Part shown: piece after piece, positions 45,605 through 57,000 of the stretch
How the letters are laid out: every line of letters starts with the position of its first letter
Numbering within the stretch: the stretch's first letter is position 1
Source of the DNA: Azolla caroliniana
Lineage: Eukaryota; Polypodiophyta
NCBI GenBank assembly: GCA_043228905.1
Contig: JBHGNT010000001.1
Location: 8,618,001 to 8,682,000, forward strand
Reading direction: 5' to 3'
DNA length: 64,000 nt
Notes under the pieces: generated by a model
The model's database searches: none
The model's input: the letters and a program-made list of their open reading frames with translations, nothing else
What the model was told of the DNA's origin: nothing
Translations under genes and position numbers: made by a program

Positions 45605-48600
45605 AGATTTGCAGAGTAATGTCTCACAACAACCAATAGCACCTCCATCAAATCTTTCTGATTCATGGGATAATCTCTTCTCTGGGCCCATGTGCTTACC
45701 ACCTGTGGAACTGCCCGTTGGTTCAGCATATCAAGAAATAATGAAATCTAGGATGGGATCCAACATCCATCAAGTTTCTTATGCTCCCTCATCATTACTA
45801 TCTGCACAATCATATTTCGGAGATACTGCAGGATCACCTTGTACATATTCTAATTTGACTAATTCTGCTATATCATCTTCTCTTCCTCCAAGTGTCTCAA
45901 GTTCAATTAATATGTTTGATTTTTCTGGGGAGGAAATTCAGGATTCTCTTGATAACATTAGCTCAAATGTTGAACTGAACCCTCTCTCGGCCTTGAATCT
46001 TGCTAGCACATTGAACCCACCATTGCAATACTCTTTCAATAGAAACAAAGATGATCTTATGCACATGTTGAAACCGTGGGATGCATCTACATTCTTAGGT
46101 GAGAGCACAAATGGTGATTCAAATGATCCCAGATGGAATCATTGGAATGCACCTGTACCCCAGCGACAAGAAGTAAACTTTTTACAGACATCACAATGGG
46201 ATCCATCATTTCAGAATAGAAATAACCAGATGCAATCGTTCTCGCCAAATTTAACGGAATCAGGTTTCAACGTGGTTCCACCACCTTCATCTAGTTTTTT
46301 CTCATGTTCACAAAATGACAACATAAATCCTTCCTACAGTGAATCCTCTTGTGCTCCAATGTTTGGTAACAAAAATTGGTCGAACATGTCAGCATCAAAT
46401 TCAATGATGCATGCTTGGGAAGATGCAGATATGAACCAAATTATCCCTGCAGAATTTGTGGATTGTATTACATATTCAGTCATGCAAGATCCAGTAATTA
46501 CTGCAGATGGTCATTCATATGAGCGGTCTGCAATTGAAGCATGGCTCAAGTAAGAGATTTGTTTGTTGTTTTCTGAACCTTTTTTTGAGAAAGTATCTTT
46601 GCTATATGTTTTGTTTTTACCATAAATGTTTTTGCCTTACGGGGTTAATAAGAAAATATCTAATCTTGAATATAAAGGATTCCATTACAAACTGAACATA
46701 TACGAAAAATGTTTAATGGAATTCACAAAAAGTGAGAATGCTAAACATAAATAAGGTGGTTGGTGGTTTATTGTTAGGTCTCATGGGCCATTGTGACCTC
46801 TTATAAATCATAGTCACTCCCTGTCTAAGTTTTTTGCATTTCAGAAGTAGTTTTCTCTCATACGCAGAAGTGACCTCTCGTTGACATTAACGTAACTTTC
46901 TTTATTTCAGATAAAAAAATTATAATTCCAATAAACAGGGGAGTATCTAGTCTGCAATTGAGTTTTGGAGTTCTTCTGATTTTTGGAAACACCAGTACAC
47001 CAAATAATAATCATAATTCATAAAGTGAAATACAGGCTTGCTTTACTACTAATATATACTAACAGTCAGCTTCTTTATATTTGTCAAGCTACAACACATT
47101 TATCACACAACCCTTCCAAAGTACTCCCCACGTTTTTTCAGATTCCAAGTCATCTTCTAGATGCATACACTTTTGAATCCTATTATTGATCTTAATCATG
47201 TCAGAGAATATTTTTTGCATGTCCCTTCCTATGCAATTAGCGTGAGCTAATCTGCTTCCCATCAAAACAGGTTTAACATATTAGATAAATAGCTTTAAGG
47301 TTGTCAGTTGTCATTGTCATACAAAATTAGGCACTAACACTATTAACCCTGAAGGGAGAATTTGGAGTTTCCAATTTGAAGTCATCTCTTAGAGATGTGT
47401 CATACACTTTTGAATCCTATTATTGATTTGAATGATTTTGGACAATCTTTTGTGCATGATCCTTTCTATACAATTAAATTAACATGAGTTAGACTGGTAA
47501 CTCTAAGGTTGGCACTTATTCTATTATCCCTGAAGGGAAAATTCTGAGTGTCTATACATTAGAAATAGGTATCTTTTGTCGTGTGTAAGCTTCTACTGCA
47601 TGGATACAATAGAAGTGAATAAATCAGAATTAATTTTACCGGAGGTGATACATAATTGGGCATGTGCACTAGGTAGATTGGGTATGTGATATGCTAATTA
47701 TGAGTTCGAGATGCTTTAGTGCTGTTTGTTTGCAATTATGTTTTATTGGAATTTGGACATGTTTCTGAGTAGTCTCATATTAATAAAAACCGACATATTT
47801 ATGCTGGCAGATTACATGATACCAGTCCTAAGACAGGTGAAATTTTACCACCCCCGCCTGGAGGTGATGGGACTGGTGTTGATAAAACATTGCGGCCAAA
47901 TCATATTCTTCGAGGCCAGATTATTGAATTCATGGAACATTTAGCGCGAGGGTAAGGACTTTTAAAATACTTTATTTACACTGTTTTCTTCATATGGTTA
48001 ATTAATATATACATTTTAAGAAGAAAAGGTATAATTGAAGCTGTAGGGAGATGTATAATGGTTTTTCATCCCTAGATTTCTAGTTGAAATATATCAAAAG
48101 GGCATAGTTCTTTGACCAGCAGTCCCTTCTCTTTGATACCTTGGAAGAGAGATTTCTTCATTATTCTGTCTTGCAATTTCTGACTGACTGATAGAACCTG
48201 GCATATTGTATTTCCAATGGTTCTGGTGGCTCCTTGAAGTGGCCCTTCAATGTCTGTTAATTGTGTACTCTTCCTGAGATAAACTTGCTGACTATGCTTT
48301 TTCTAGTTTGCGTCCTGCAGTCATAGTAATAGTTGCAGCTTTCAGGCCAGGGAATGATTCTGATGGATTAGAGTAAATAGAATATTATGCTGACTCTAAT
48401 GAGGAGAAAGCACAAAGATGTGGTGATCACTTATGTAAATCTGCATTGGATGATTATCAGGTGATCATACTCAAATACCTGCAATGAAGTGCCTCCACAT
48501 TATCCATCAGGAGCCAGACATAAGCATATCTATACACAGATAATAGTTTGCAGATCATGACAATTGAATTTTCCAACTATCATATACTTGATGAGACAAT

Positions 48601-49504
48601 CTGTCATACTATTCAATTGATCATTTTCTAGTTAGTATTTGTTGATAGCTTGAGCGATCTTTGCCTTTTGTACTTCAGACCTTTGAAGATGTTAAAATAA
48701 CCATGTTTTTCTGTCCCAGAAACATAAAAGCATCATATTTCTTAAATATTCTTGTAAAGTTTTCTGTATCTGGAATATCTGGGCTTTCCTATCAGGTGTA
48801 TATCTGTGACAATGCTCGTATCTGCTGCCCAAAGTACTTGTAGATATTTTCTGCTGAGATGACTTACGACAAATACCTGACATAGGATACAAATTCCATG
48901 CATACGGACAGTGGCCGTACATTTATGAATATGACTGCAAGGGTTTCTGTCAGTCCTATCCGTGTATATATTAAGGAGGAATTTGCACATCAGTAAAAGC
49001 TACACACATTTGACTAGTAGATTACATTAGCAGTTAAGATATCATAATCAATCAAGCATGAATATGTTGTGGACTGTTGCCAATGACTACTTTTTTGCTT
49101 TCTTTCAGATGAAGTCTGTCTGACTTGTATTCCAAGGCATTATCCATTTTTTAGTTGCACCTCTTTTAAAACCATATTCAATGCATCATTTCCCTGGTGT
49201 GATGCATGCACCTTGCTGCAGTGGCTGTGTTGTATTTTTGGATGCTTTTTAACTTCCTATCTTTCTGCTGTATAATAACAGCATCAAGAAAAAAAAGAGA
49301 AATGAAAGAGATGTTGGAAATAATGTTTTGTTATGCAGGATTGGATCACATGGATTTAGAATGAATTCTGGTTGGAAGGGCAGTACTTCTGATGTAAATA
49401 GCTCTTTATGGTCAGAAACTGAAGGAGATAAACCGCACATGAGAGGCTTTTATCCAATGCCAGGGTCAGAATGTGTTTGGTCTTATGGTGAGAGAGGAAT
49501 CTGA
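41353..49504 (+). CDS. NST1-like membrane/zinc-ribbon/coiled-coil protein, probably joined to a U-box, 1022 aa
   Basis: Proposed exons: 41353-43179, 45615-46549, 47811-47951, 49339-49504. All are GT-AG with matching phases. Exon 1 begins MCILCVAS and has two hydrophobic segments (about 14-35 and 47-63). A zinc ribbon is formed by C101/C104 and C121/C124. A third hydrophobic stretch lies near 237-260 and a Glu/Arg/Lys coiled coil at about 293-405. All are as in the plant 'stress response NST1-like' family, whose function is unknown. Exon 2 is Ser/Asn/Pro-rich and ends in a U-box (about 885-965: DPVITADGHSYERSAIEAWL, LHDTSPKTGE, LRPNHILRGQII), a fold that recruits ubiquitin-conjugating enzymes. 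The last exon adds 54 residues ending MPGSECVWSYGERGI, which resembles the family's usual C-terminus as I recall it. If exon 1 were not spliced at 43180 it would instead stop at 43218, giving 621 aa and leaving a separate U-box gene without a visible start. The joined model is favoured but unproven. Confidence 0.7.
43219..45556. other. Intron 1 of the NST1-like/U-box model, repeat-rich
   Basis: 44400-44520 is an inverted partner of SEC1 intron 2 (3540-3695). 44872-44915 and 45375-45520 carry the end sequence ttaacatcttttaagaggcc of the inverted-repeat element in SEC1 intron 13. No coding exon was seen. Confidence 0.6.
45557..45602. repeat. (GA)n microsatellite at an exon acceptor
   Basis: About 22 GA units end 12 bases before the exon beginning at 45615, where a polypyrimidine tract would normally lie. 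The tract there is short (attttgcag-like). Confidence 0.9.
46550..47810. other. Intron 2 of the NST1-like/U-box model
   Basis: It splits the U-box codons. An inverted copy of the ttaagaggccaaaatgg element end lies at about 46773-46806. A weak direct repeat (ttttgaatcctattattgat) occurs near 47171 and 47411. Confidence 0.55.
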
Positions 49505-49841
49505 ATGGCCTTTCCTTTGTACATCTCTATTTGACTTGTGTTCATCAGTTTCTTACGGGATGAACTTAAGCCTAATGAAAATCTTGTTTAATTTTCGTCA
49601 CATCTAGAATCCAGCATTGTGTGTATGTGTCTCTCTAAATTGCATGCTCAGCGTGTAAGGTAAATATGTGTCATCCTCAGATTTCCACCAAGAAGGCTGA
49701 GCACATGTGCGTGCATTATTTCATTTCGAGAGTTTTTACTACAGAATAGCAACCCCCTTTCTAAGGAAGGAGGCACATACAAGATGATATGTTGATTTGG
49801 TCCCATAGGTCGAAATTGGCTTCATCATGGAGTATGAAATA

Positions 49842-50115
49842 CACTCACTCTCTCGTAATTATCTTACCCTAGTGGTAAGTCATTTGCACTACTAGCGCTA
49901 TATCTTGGGTTCGAAACCCAAATTTCTAACCTCTCTATTACAGTATATATATCTCTTATTTCACAAGATGCCACTGTGGCACTCACTCTCGTAATTAGCT
50001 TACCCTAATGGTAAGTCATTTGCACTACTAGCGCTATATCTTGGGTTCGAAACCCAATTTTCTCACCTCTCTATTACACTATATATATCTCTTCTTTCAC
50101 TAGATGCCACTGTGG
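49842..50115 (-). repeat. Two tandem half-copies of the tRNA-like SINE
   Basis: Units start at 49842 and 49980 (cactcactctctcgtaatt). Each contains one tRNA-like head (ttaccctagtggtaagtc, cttgggttcgaaaccca) and part of the body, and stops at gatgccactgtgg, where the next unit begins. They directly precede the full copy at 50116. Confidence 0.88.
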
Positions 50116-50356
50116 CACTCACTCTCTCTCTCTCTCTCTCGTAATTAGCTTACCCTAGTGGTAAGTCATTTGCACTTATGATACTAGTGCTATATCTTGG
50201 GTTCGAAACCCAAATTTCTCACCTCTCTATTACACTATATATCTCTTATTTCACTAGATGCCATTGTGGAATGTAGGGGTTGAACCCATGACCACCTGGT
50301 CTCCAATGGGCAACCTTACCAACTGAGCTATCCATCTGCTCTCTCTCTCTCTCTCA
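50116..50356 (-). mobile_element. Two-headed tRNA-like SINE copy E (full)
   Basis: Flanked by (CT)n on both sides (50120-50142 and 50338-50355). It contains head 2 (cttaccctagtggtaag, ggttcgaaaccc) on the given strand. Head 1 is inverted, ending in ccttaccaactgagctatcc, the complement of an A box. It lies about 340 bp past the stop codon of the U-box model and, in the tandem array, is likely the parent of the two half-copies. Confidence 0.88.
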
Positions 50357-52371
50357 AGCACGCTTGTGAGGATGATAACAACGTACAAGATATCTATCTT
50401 TGACCCGTCACCAATGACACAAGGAATGTTCTTTGTTGGTTTATATCATCATAGAACAAAACCCATAGAAGATCCAATTAGCGAAAAATTAGGAAACATG
50501 TTTGGTTTTTCACTTTAGCCCTTGTTTTTAATTTTTGTTTTACTATTTTAAATTTGCCCACGCACATGGATAGGGATAGTGTTTTGTAATGAATGTTGCA
50601 ATGGGTAATGGTTGCCCTTAGTCGACATCAATATTCATTGTCATCATCTCTCGCACTCTCTCTTGCCTCAATGTAGTCCCATAAATTGTTTTTGGACTTT
50701 GGTAGATGTGAATGATCTCTCGCACATTTGTATGCTGAAGTGTTTTAAACAAATAGGGACATTTTTTGTCTCGGGAATGTAGACACGAAACACATTTTCA
50801 ACATATTGTTGGTGAAAAGGATCATGAGAGAAGTCATCTTTTATTTCCAAATAAAATATTTGCATAAGTGTCATATAGGCATATTGTTTAGTCTTGCATG
50901 AAGTATCGTTCCATGGATGTATCAAATAGAACTAATATGCTTCTTGACAAGATATGCTATAATGAAGTTCAAAAATATTTGTAGATAAATTGAATCACAT
51001 CTTACAAGAGTTTCAAAAAGGGAATGTTTGTGACATGGCCTCCCTTTCTCTTTCTATAGGGAAATGGAATTATTCAACATAATAGCTACACATGCACAAT
51101 TGTAATAAATGACTTGTGTTGTAGATTGTAACTAGACTATGAATAGTACATAATGTCTCTATATAAAGTTCATTGGTTGCATTTCTGTTCAATATAAAAG
51201 GCGTAATGAAAATGCCACAAAAATAGTCACAATACTATATTGCTAATCACAAATATAGATTCCCATGAAAACATCAAGCAATCACTTCTCATTACATATT
51301 GTTTCTTTAACAATTTACAACTCTTCTACCGGTTTTTTGTTTGATTCTTGTTTATGAATAAAAACATATGTACATCATATGTGTACAAATTTACATATTC
51401 CTCTTTCAACCACCTCATCCAACACACTCAAAACCACATCATGGAATTGTTTGACCCACCGATGATATATTTGTTATCTTATTCTATCCCCCTATTATCC
51501 GCTTCTTCCCATCTCATGCTTCGTTCATGTATCTTAATAGTTGCACTTACTATTTTCCATACCCTACTACTCCCTTATAAAGAACACTTAACAGTTCTCA
51601 TGAGTATATCCTTTGACACTGACAATGAAAGTGACAATCATATTTTCCCAAAAATATATTCTCCCAAATAATTTGAACTCAAAATTTAGATCACCCAATA
51701 TAAATAAACTCCTTAGCAACACAACTTAGACAATGCTAGATCTCAAGCTGATTGAAGGCACAAACACTTGTGAGGAATATGCATAAGTACAAATTGGCCA
51801 CGTTTCTCATGTTAGAGATTCACTATTGGAATATGTGAGCAAACAAGATAATCTCTTGCTTCTATTGATTCCAATGAAATCTCATGTGTTCCCTACACAT
51901 GTTTCCAAGGACCCAAGATAAACTCTGTGAAATAGTTGAACATCTTAGTGATCCTTATTAATCTGATCTGTTAATACAATGTGAGCAATATTCAAGTAGC
52001 TTTAATCATCTCCTAACCCGGCTACATTATCCCTTTTGCAGATTGCAAGAAGGAACCCAAAGAAATGGGTGGGTTTGATCTTAATTTGCAACGTAAAGAA
52101 ATTTATATCACTCATAAAGCAAGTAAAACTCATGATTTTATAACGAGACTTATCTATTTCTTGAAATAACAAGTGTAAAATATGAGCTGCTCAAAAGGGT
52201 AATCCATTCATAAATGAAATGAAAATGATAAGAAATCCATAAAACCATTTAGCTATATAGAAATATAATGTGAAAACAAAAGATAAAATGTTCTTCACTT
52301 GGTTATGATTTAATCTATGTATACAATAACTTTAAACTTTTTTTGCCAACTCTGGTTTTTTTGAGGAGATA
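50357..52371. other. Intergenic, nothing recognised
   Basis: AT-rich. The open frames of 80-107 codons (for example 51348-51671) show no domain or splice context. Confidence 0.5.
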
Positions 52372-52865
52372 TGGATGTTGGTGGCATGCTTCTCAGTCTG
52401 GCACATTTGGACCAGACGATGTATGTTTGTTTTCCAGCAACGAAATCTCCCAAGCGGTGAAGTGTTGCTAAACATTTGGTTCAAGCTTGTATCTTGGTTG
52501 CGGGGACAATACAACTCAATTGAAGGGAACTCGGATGAAGCAGAAAGGGCTTGGTCAAAGTTTTTGCTGAAATGGGGTCATTCTCCTATGATGGTAAATT
52601 CAGCGTCAAGGCCTAAATGGAACTACCAAGCTCCGAGATGGTTGTTTCCGTCATTGACTTCCATTAGTGGACAGAAGATGTAAATATGTGGTTACCATGT
52701 AAAAAGAGTTAGCGGGATACTTTTGTTGTAAATAGCAGGGTGGGGATTATGCTTAGTTTTGTGTGGAGTAGTGTGAGTTTTGTTGATTATGGCTGAACTT
52801 TGATGTAGTTCGTTTGCTAACTAATGGGAAGTAGTGTATTTTTTGGAAACAAAAAACTTTAAACT
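52372..52865 (+). mobile_element. 3' end of a LINE-type element
   Basis: A 102-codon frame contains VWHIWTRRCMFVFQQ and WLRGQ, resembling the region after the reverse transcriptase in plant L1-type elements. It is followed by a 3' UTR-like tail (ggctgaactttgatgtagtt, actaatgggaagtagtgtat). The tail is repeated in inverse orientation at 57810-57900. Everything upstream of this frame is missing, as expected of 5'-truncated LINE insertions. Confidence 0.6.
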
Positions 52866-53850
52866 TTTTCCTTTATCATTACTTAAATTATTATTGATGC
52901 CTTAAGCTAGGCAAAGTCATATGGTATTAATTTTAAGACAATAGAGAATATGTTTAGTTAGCTAAATTTCCCAAATCTCAAAAGTAATTTAATTAATGTA
53001 CGTATTATAATGTTTCCTCAAAATACATGTACTTTGATTTACTTTAGAGCATACAAATAGATTATAGTCATTTAATATATGTGAATCCCTTCATATCTAG
53101 GGTTCTAAGTTCTAACGGTTTAAACACTATTAAATACTCTAAAAAATCAGCTTCTATCAATCTTAATTTTAGTTTATGCATGCAATGGTTCATTATAAAA
53201 CTATTATTATTATATACAAACATATTTCTAAAGAGAATGTTCTTTTGATAAATCTAACCTACAATCCCATTTTAATTAGGAACCCATTCCAATGGCAATA
53301 TAAACCCTCTTCCTTAAAGTATCCACCGAGGATAATACCATGACCATAATCCTCCAACGAAAACACTTTAGCTCTAAAGGGCAGACACAAACACCATCCC
53401 ATCCATGCCAAGCACATTGTAGCACTGCGGTATATGATCTTTCTAATTCTCCACACCCTCATAACCTTCTTCTACCACATAAACTTGTCAATAAATTTGT
53501 CTCTATCTGCCTATATAGATAGACACATCTACGAATTAGGCCAAGAATCTAAAACACTACAAAGAAAACAAAAACATATTGTACTAGATTCAAAATATCA
53601 TCTCAAAGTAAGGTAGTTGATGGAAGAAGATAAGGTACCTTTTTTGTTGAAGTATGCAACATCAAACGAGATGATGTTGGGCCCGATCCCACCCAACAAT
53701 TTTAGGTCATATGAGCGGAGCGGACGAAAAGAAGGCTCTATTTGTGTAGAGCCAAACCCACGAAGACAAAAGTGATAGTGGAAGTTAGTTTGGGTCTACT
53801 AGAATGATTGTATCAACAAATTGCTGGTTAAAAAGCAAATGAGTTCCTAT
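52866..53850. other. Upstream region of the PIN gene
   Basis: A minus-strand frame of 67 codons at 53259-53462 is rich in aromatic residues, but I cannot assign it. No other feature was seen. Confidence 0.45.
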
Positions 53851-53854
53851 GAGA

Positions 53855-54010
53855 ATATAAAAAGCAATATGAACACTTGTTATATAAGAAGCCTTACATT
53901 GTACTTAAATCACATATCTTTTGCATTCACTCCTACCACCATTACCATAATTATTAGCTAATAGTCCTTAAATTATAAGCTAATAGTCCTCAAATTATCA
54001 ATAGCACTTA
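53855..54010 (+). promoter_or_regulatory. Core promoter and leader of the PIN gene
   Basis: Two TATA candidates, tataaaaag near 53856 and tatataag near 53881, lie 120-155 bases before the ATG. The leader contains a 22-bp tandem repeat, agctaatagtccttaaatta at 53956 and agctaatagtcctcaaatta at 53978. Confidence 0.5.
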
Positions 54011-57000
54011 ATGATCACCGCGGCCGACTTCTATGAAGTCATCTCTGCCATGGTACCGCTCTACGTAGCGATGCTCCTCGGGTATGCTTCGGTCCGCTGG
54101 TGGAGCATATTCAGCGCGGTTCAATGCTCGGGGATCAACCGATTCGTGGCCGTGTTCGCCATTCCCGTGCTAAGCTTCACATTCATATCCCAGAACGATC
54201 CATACAAGATGGACGGCCGGTTCATACTGGCTGATTCCGCTTCGAAACTCGTGGTTCTGGTCTGCCTAGGCATTTGGACGACCCTTCGAAGTAGTGGCGG
54301 TAGTAGCGGTGGCGACAACAAGAACAACAGTAGTTTCGATTGGACGATCACGCTGTTCTCGGTGTCGACCCTACCCAACACCCTAGTGATGGGGATACCC
54401 CTCTTGCAGGCCATGTATGGTGAGCTCTATGGTGAGCTCATGGTCCAAGTAGTGGTGCTCCAGAGCATAATCTGGTACACCCTTCTATTGTTCATGTTCG
54501 AGTTCCGGGCGGCGCGGCTAGTGCTCATGGAGCAACGCGTGACCGAAGAATTCTACGTGACCGATTTCTACGTGCCGTCCTCGCCGGGGAGGCGGTCGGC
54601 CTCGGTGATGAACATGGATCTCTATGGAGGAGGGACGGGGGCCGGTGGGGCCTACTTGATCATGTCTCCTCGGAGATCCTCGGCAGCGGCGGCTAGCTAC
54701 TACAATATGCAGGACATAGGTAAGCATGGCGGACGGTACAGCACGAATTCGCCGCGCCGATCTTCGGTCACGAGCACGGCCACACCCATAAGCATGGTAT
54801 TGCCGCCACCGGGCCTCGAGCTCGAGCTTCTAGACCTCGGTATTGGTACTAGTAGTAGTACCCTTGGATTTACAAGCACCTTCACTGAGCCCGCCGCCCG
54901 GATGTCGTCGGCCTCCGCCTCGTCCGCATATATTCTCCGGAGTGCAAGTGCCGGTTTCCATAACTGTAGTGGTAATGACGATACGAGGAATCGTTCCTCT
55001 GTAGATCATAAGGCCGGAGAGGTGGCCCATCCCAATATGTTCAATGTCATTGCTGACCAGATCACTTCTAGTCCTGATGCCACCAATGTATTTGATAAGC
55101 ACAAGAAGTCCAATGTATTTGTCCAACAGACAACAGCTCCTTATCATTATAGTGGTAGCCCTAATAATAAGTATGAAGGTAATGTAGTAGCAGGTATGAA
55201 TTCATGTTACAATGCTACTAGTAGCAGTAGTGCGTTATTCGGTAGGAGAAGAGACATGGATTTGCCTCTAGATGTGGATGCACAGCTATATTTAGATGCC
55301 CCTGCTATCATTCCTTCTTCTTCTTCTACTTCTTCTTCTAATTTTGGTCGACAGCAGCTGCACCATACGATCCATACAGGTATGGATTCCTCAAATCCAC
55401 CCTCTTTCTCCCTTCCATCTCAATTCTATCTCGTCTCATCTGCAGCACAATTTCGTAGTATAATTTTGAGCTGAATCTTATGACTGGAATAAGAAGCTGA
55501 TTCAGAAAAAACCACCACTTTTAGATCAAATGTTGGTTTAACTAAATTAAAGGAAAAAAAATTTAACTATAAAAGCATGTGCATTTTTTTAAAAATTGGT
55601 TCACCTATTTGAGCTTTGATTATCATCACCATTTATTTATTTTTACTTGAGCGCCATATGATAATAATCCTTAAAAAATATCATCAACATGGTCTGCATA
55701 GCAGCAACAAATTATGTGCAGTACAAAATCCCAGCGAGCCCAACGCTCGCACCGATCAATGTGAGACGAGATTTTAGTTTCAGGAGCAAGAAGCAGCAAT
55801 TATTGATTGATTCACAAGAAACAGGTACTAATCATAACATGGACAGATCAAAAAACAAAATGGATGGGGAGCTACACTCGATCGCTGGCATTGAAGACGT
55901 CAATCGAGATAATTCGCCGTCGAAAGTTACACAAACGATGACGAATACTGGCGAGTTGCAACTACACGATTCTGCGAATAATAATGAGCATGGTGATCAC
56001 AAAGAGTTACCATTGAAGCCAATGCTACCTTCTTCCACAATCATGCTCAAGCTCATCCTCAAGATGGTATTCCACAAGCTCATTAGAAACCCCAACACTT
56101 ATGCGAGCCTAATTGGTGTGGCTTGGTCTCTCATTGCATTCAGGTGACATCCATCCTTATGTGTTCCCCATGATTAATCTTCATGAATAACAGTTATTAG
56201 GTCAAATCTTAGCTACTTCTTTATGCACCACTATCATTGGTAGTACCCATAATATTGAAAGGATATCATGTTAGAGGCATTTATTTTGCATCATTCAACT
56301 GGCAGCCACCTACTAGTGAATATGTTGGACCCAATTTGCTTTCTCATATTCTTTCCTTTGTCATCTAAAGTGTCTAATAAGATTCAATACCTCCACTATA
56401 TGATCTTAGTATTGATAATACAAAAATTAACTTGGCATTACGAGCAAAATTCCATCGCTAATAATGATTGGGATTCCAATGGAGTGGCGTTGTCATAAAA
56501 CACAACAACGTATCATTGTTGATAGCTTCAAAACATCCATTAATAAATATGAGCTCATGTGTCTCTACTCCATTAATCCACATGATAAATGTCCTATATT
56601 CTTCTAATGATGAGTGATATAATTTATATTCTTACAATGTCCCTCCATATTTGTATAAATCATGTTTTAGTGGTAGGTGCTAGATTTCCCTAGGTACAAA
56701 GACACGCCACATGTATTTTAAGGTGCAGATTCTTTGTATACGTGTTCTAGGAGTCCCATGTTAAATCAACTAAGGAGTGTCAAGATCGTTAGTTTGAAAA
56801 TTAGTTTCATAGGCAATGCATGCCATAAACCAACCCTAGTTGTTAATACTTTTGTGTAGTTATAGCATCAAAACACCTACAAGTGCATGATATAAAATCA
56901 TGTCCACGTCTCAAGACATATCACTACATCTTCACATTGAACAAAGGTGATCATGAATTATCAATAATGCCCCCCATTATTTTTGCCAAGGTAGATATTT

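Noticed and set aside
53259-53462. 67-codon minus-strand frame (GLYCHWNGFLIKMGL end)
   Set aside because: Composition is mildly protein-like, but I recognise no family and see no neighbouring exons.
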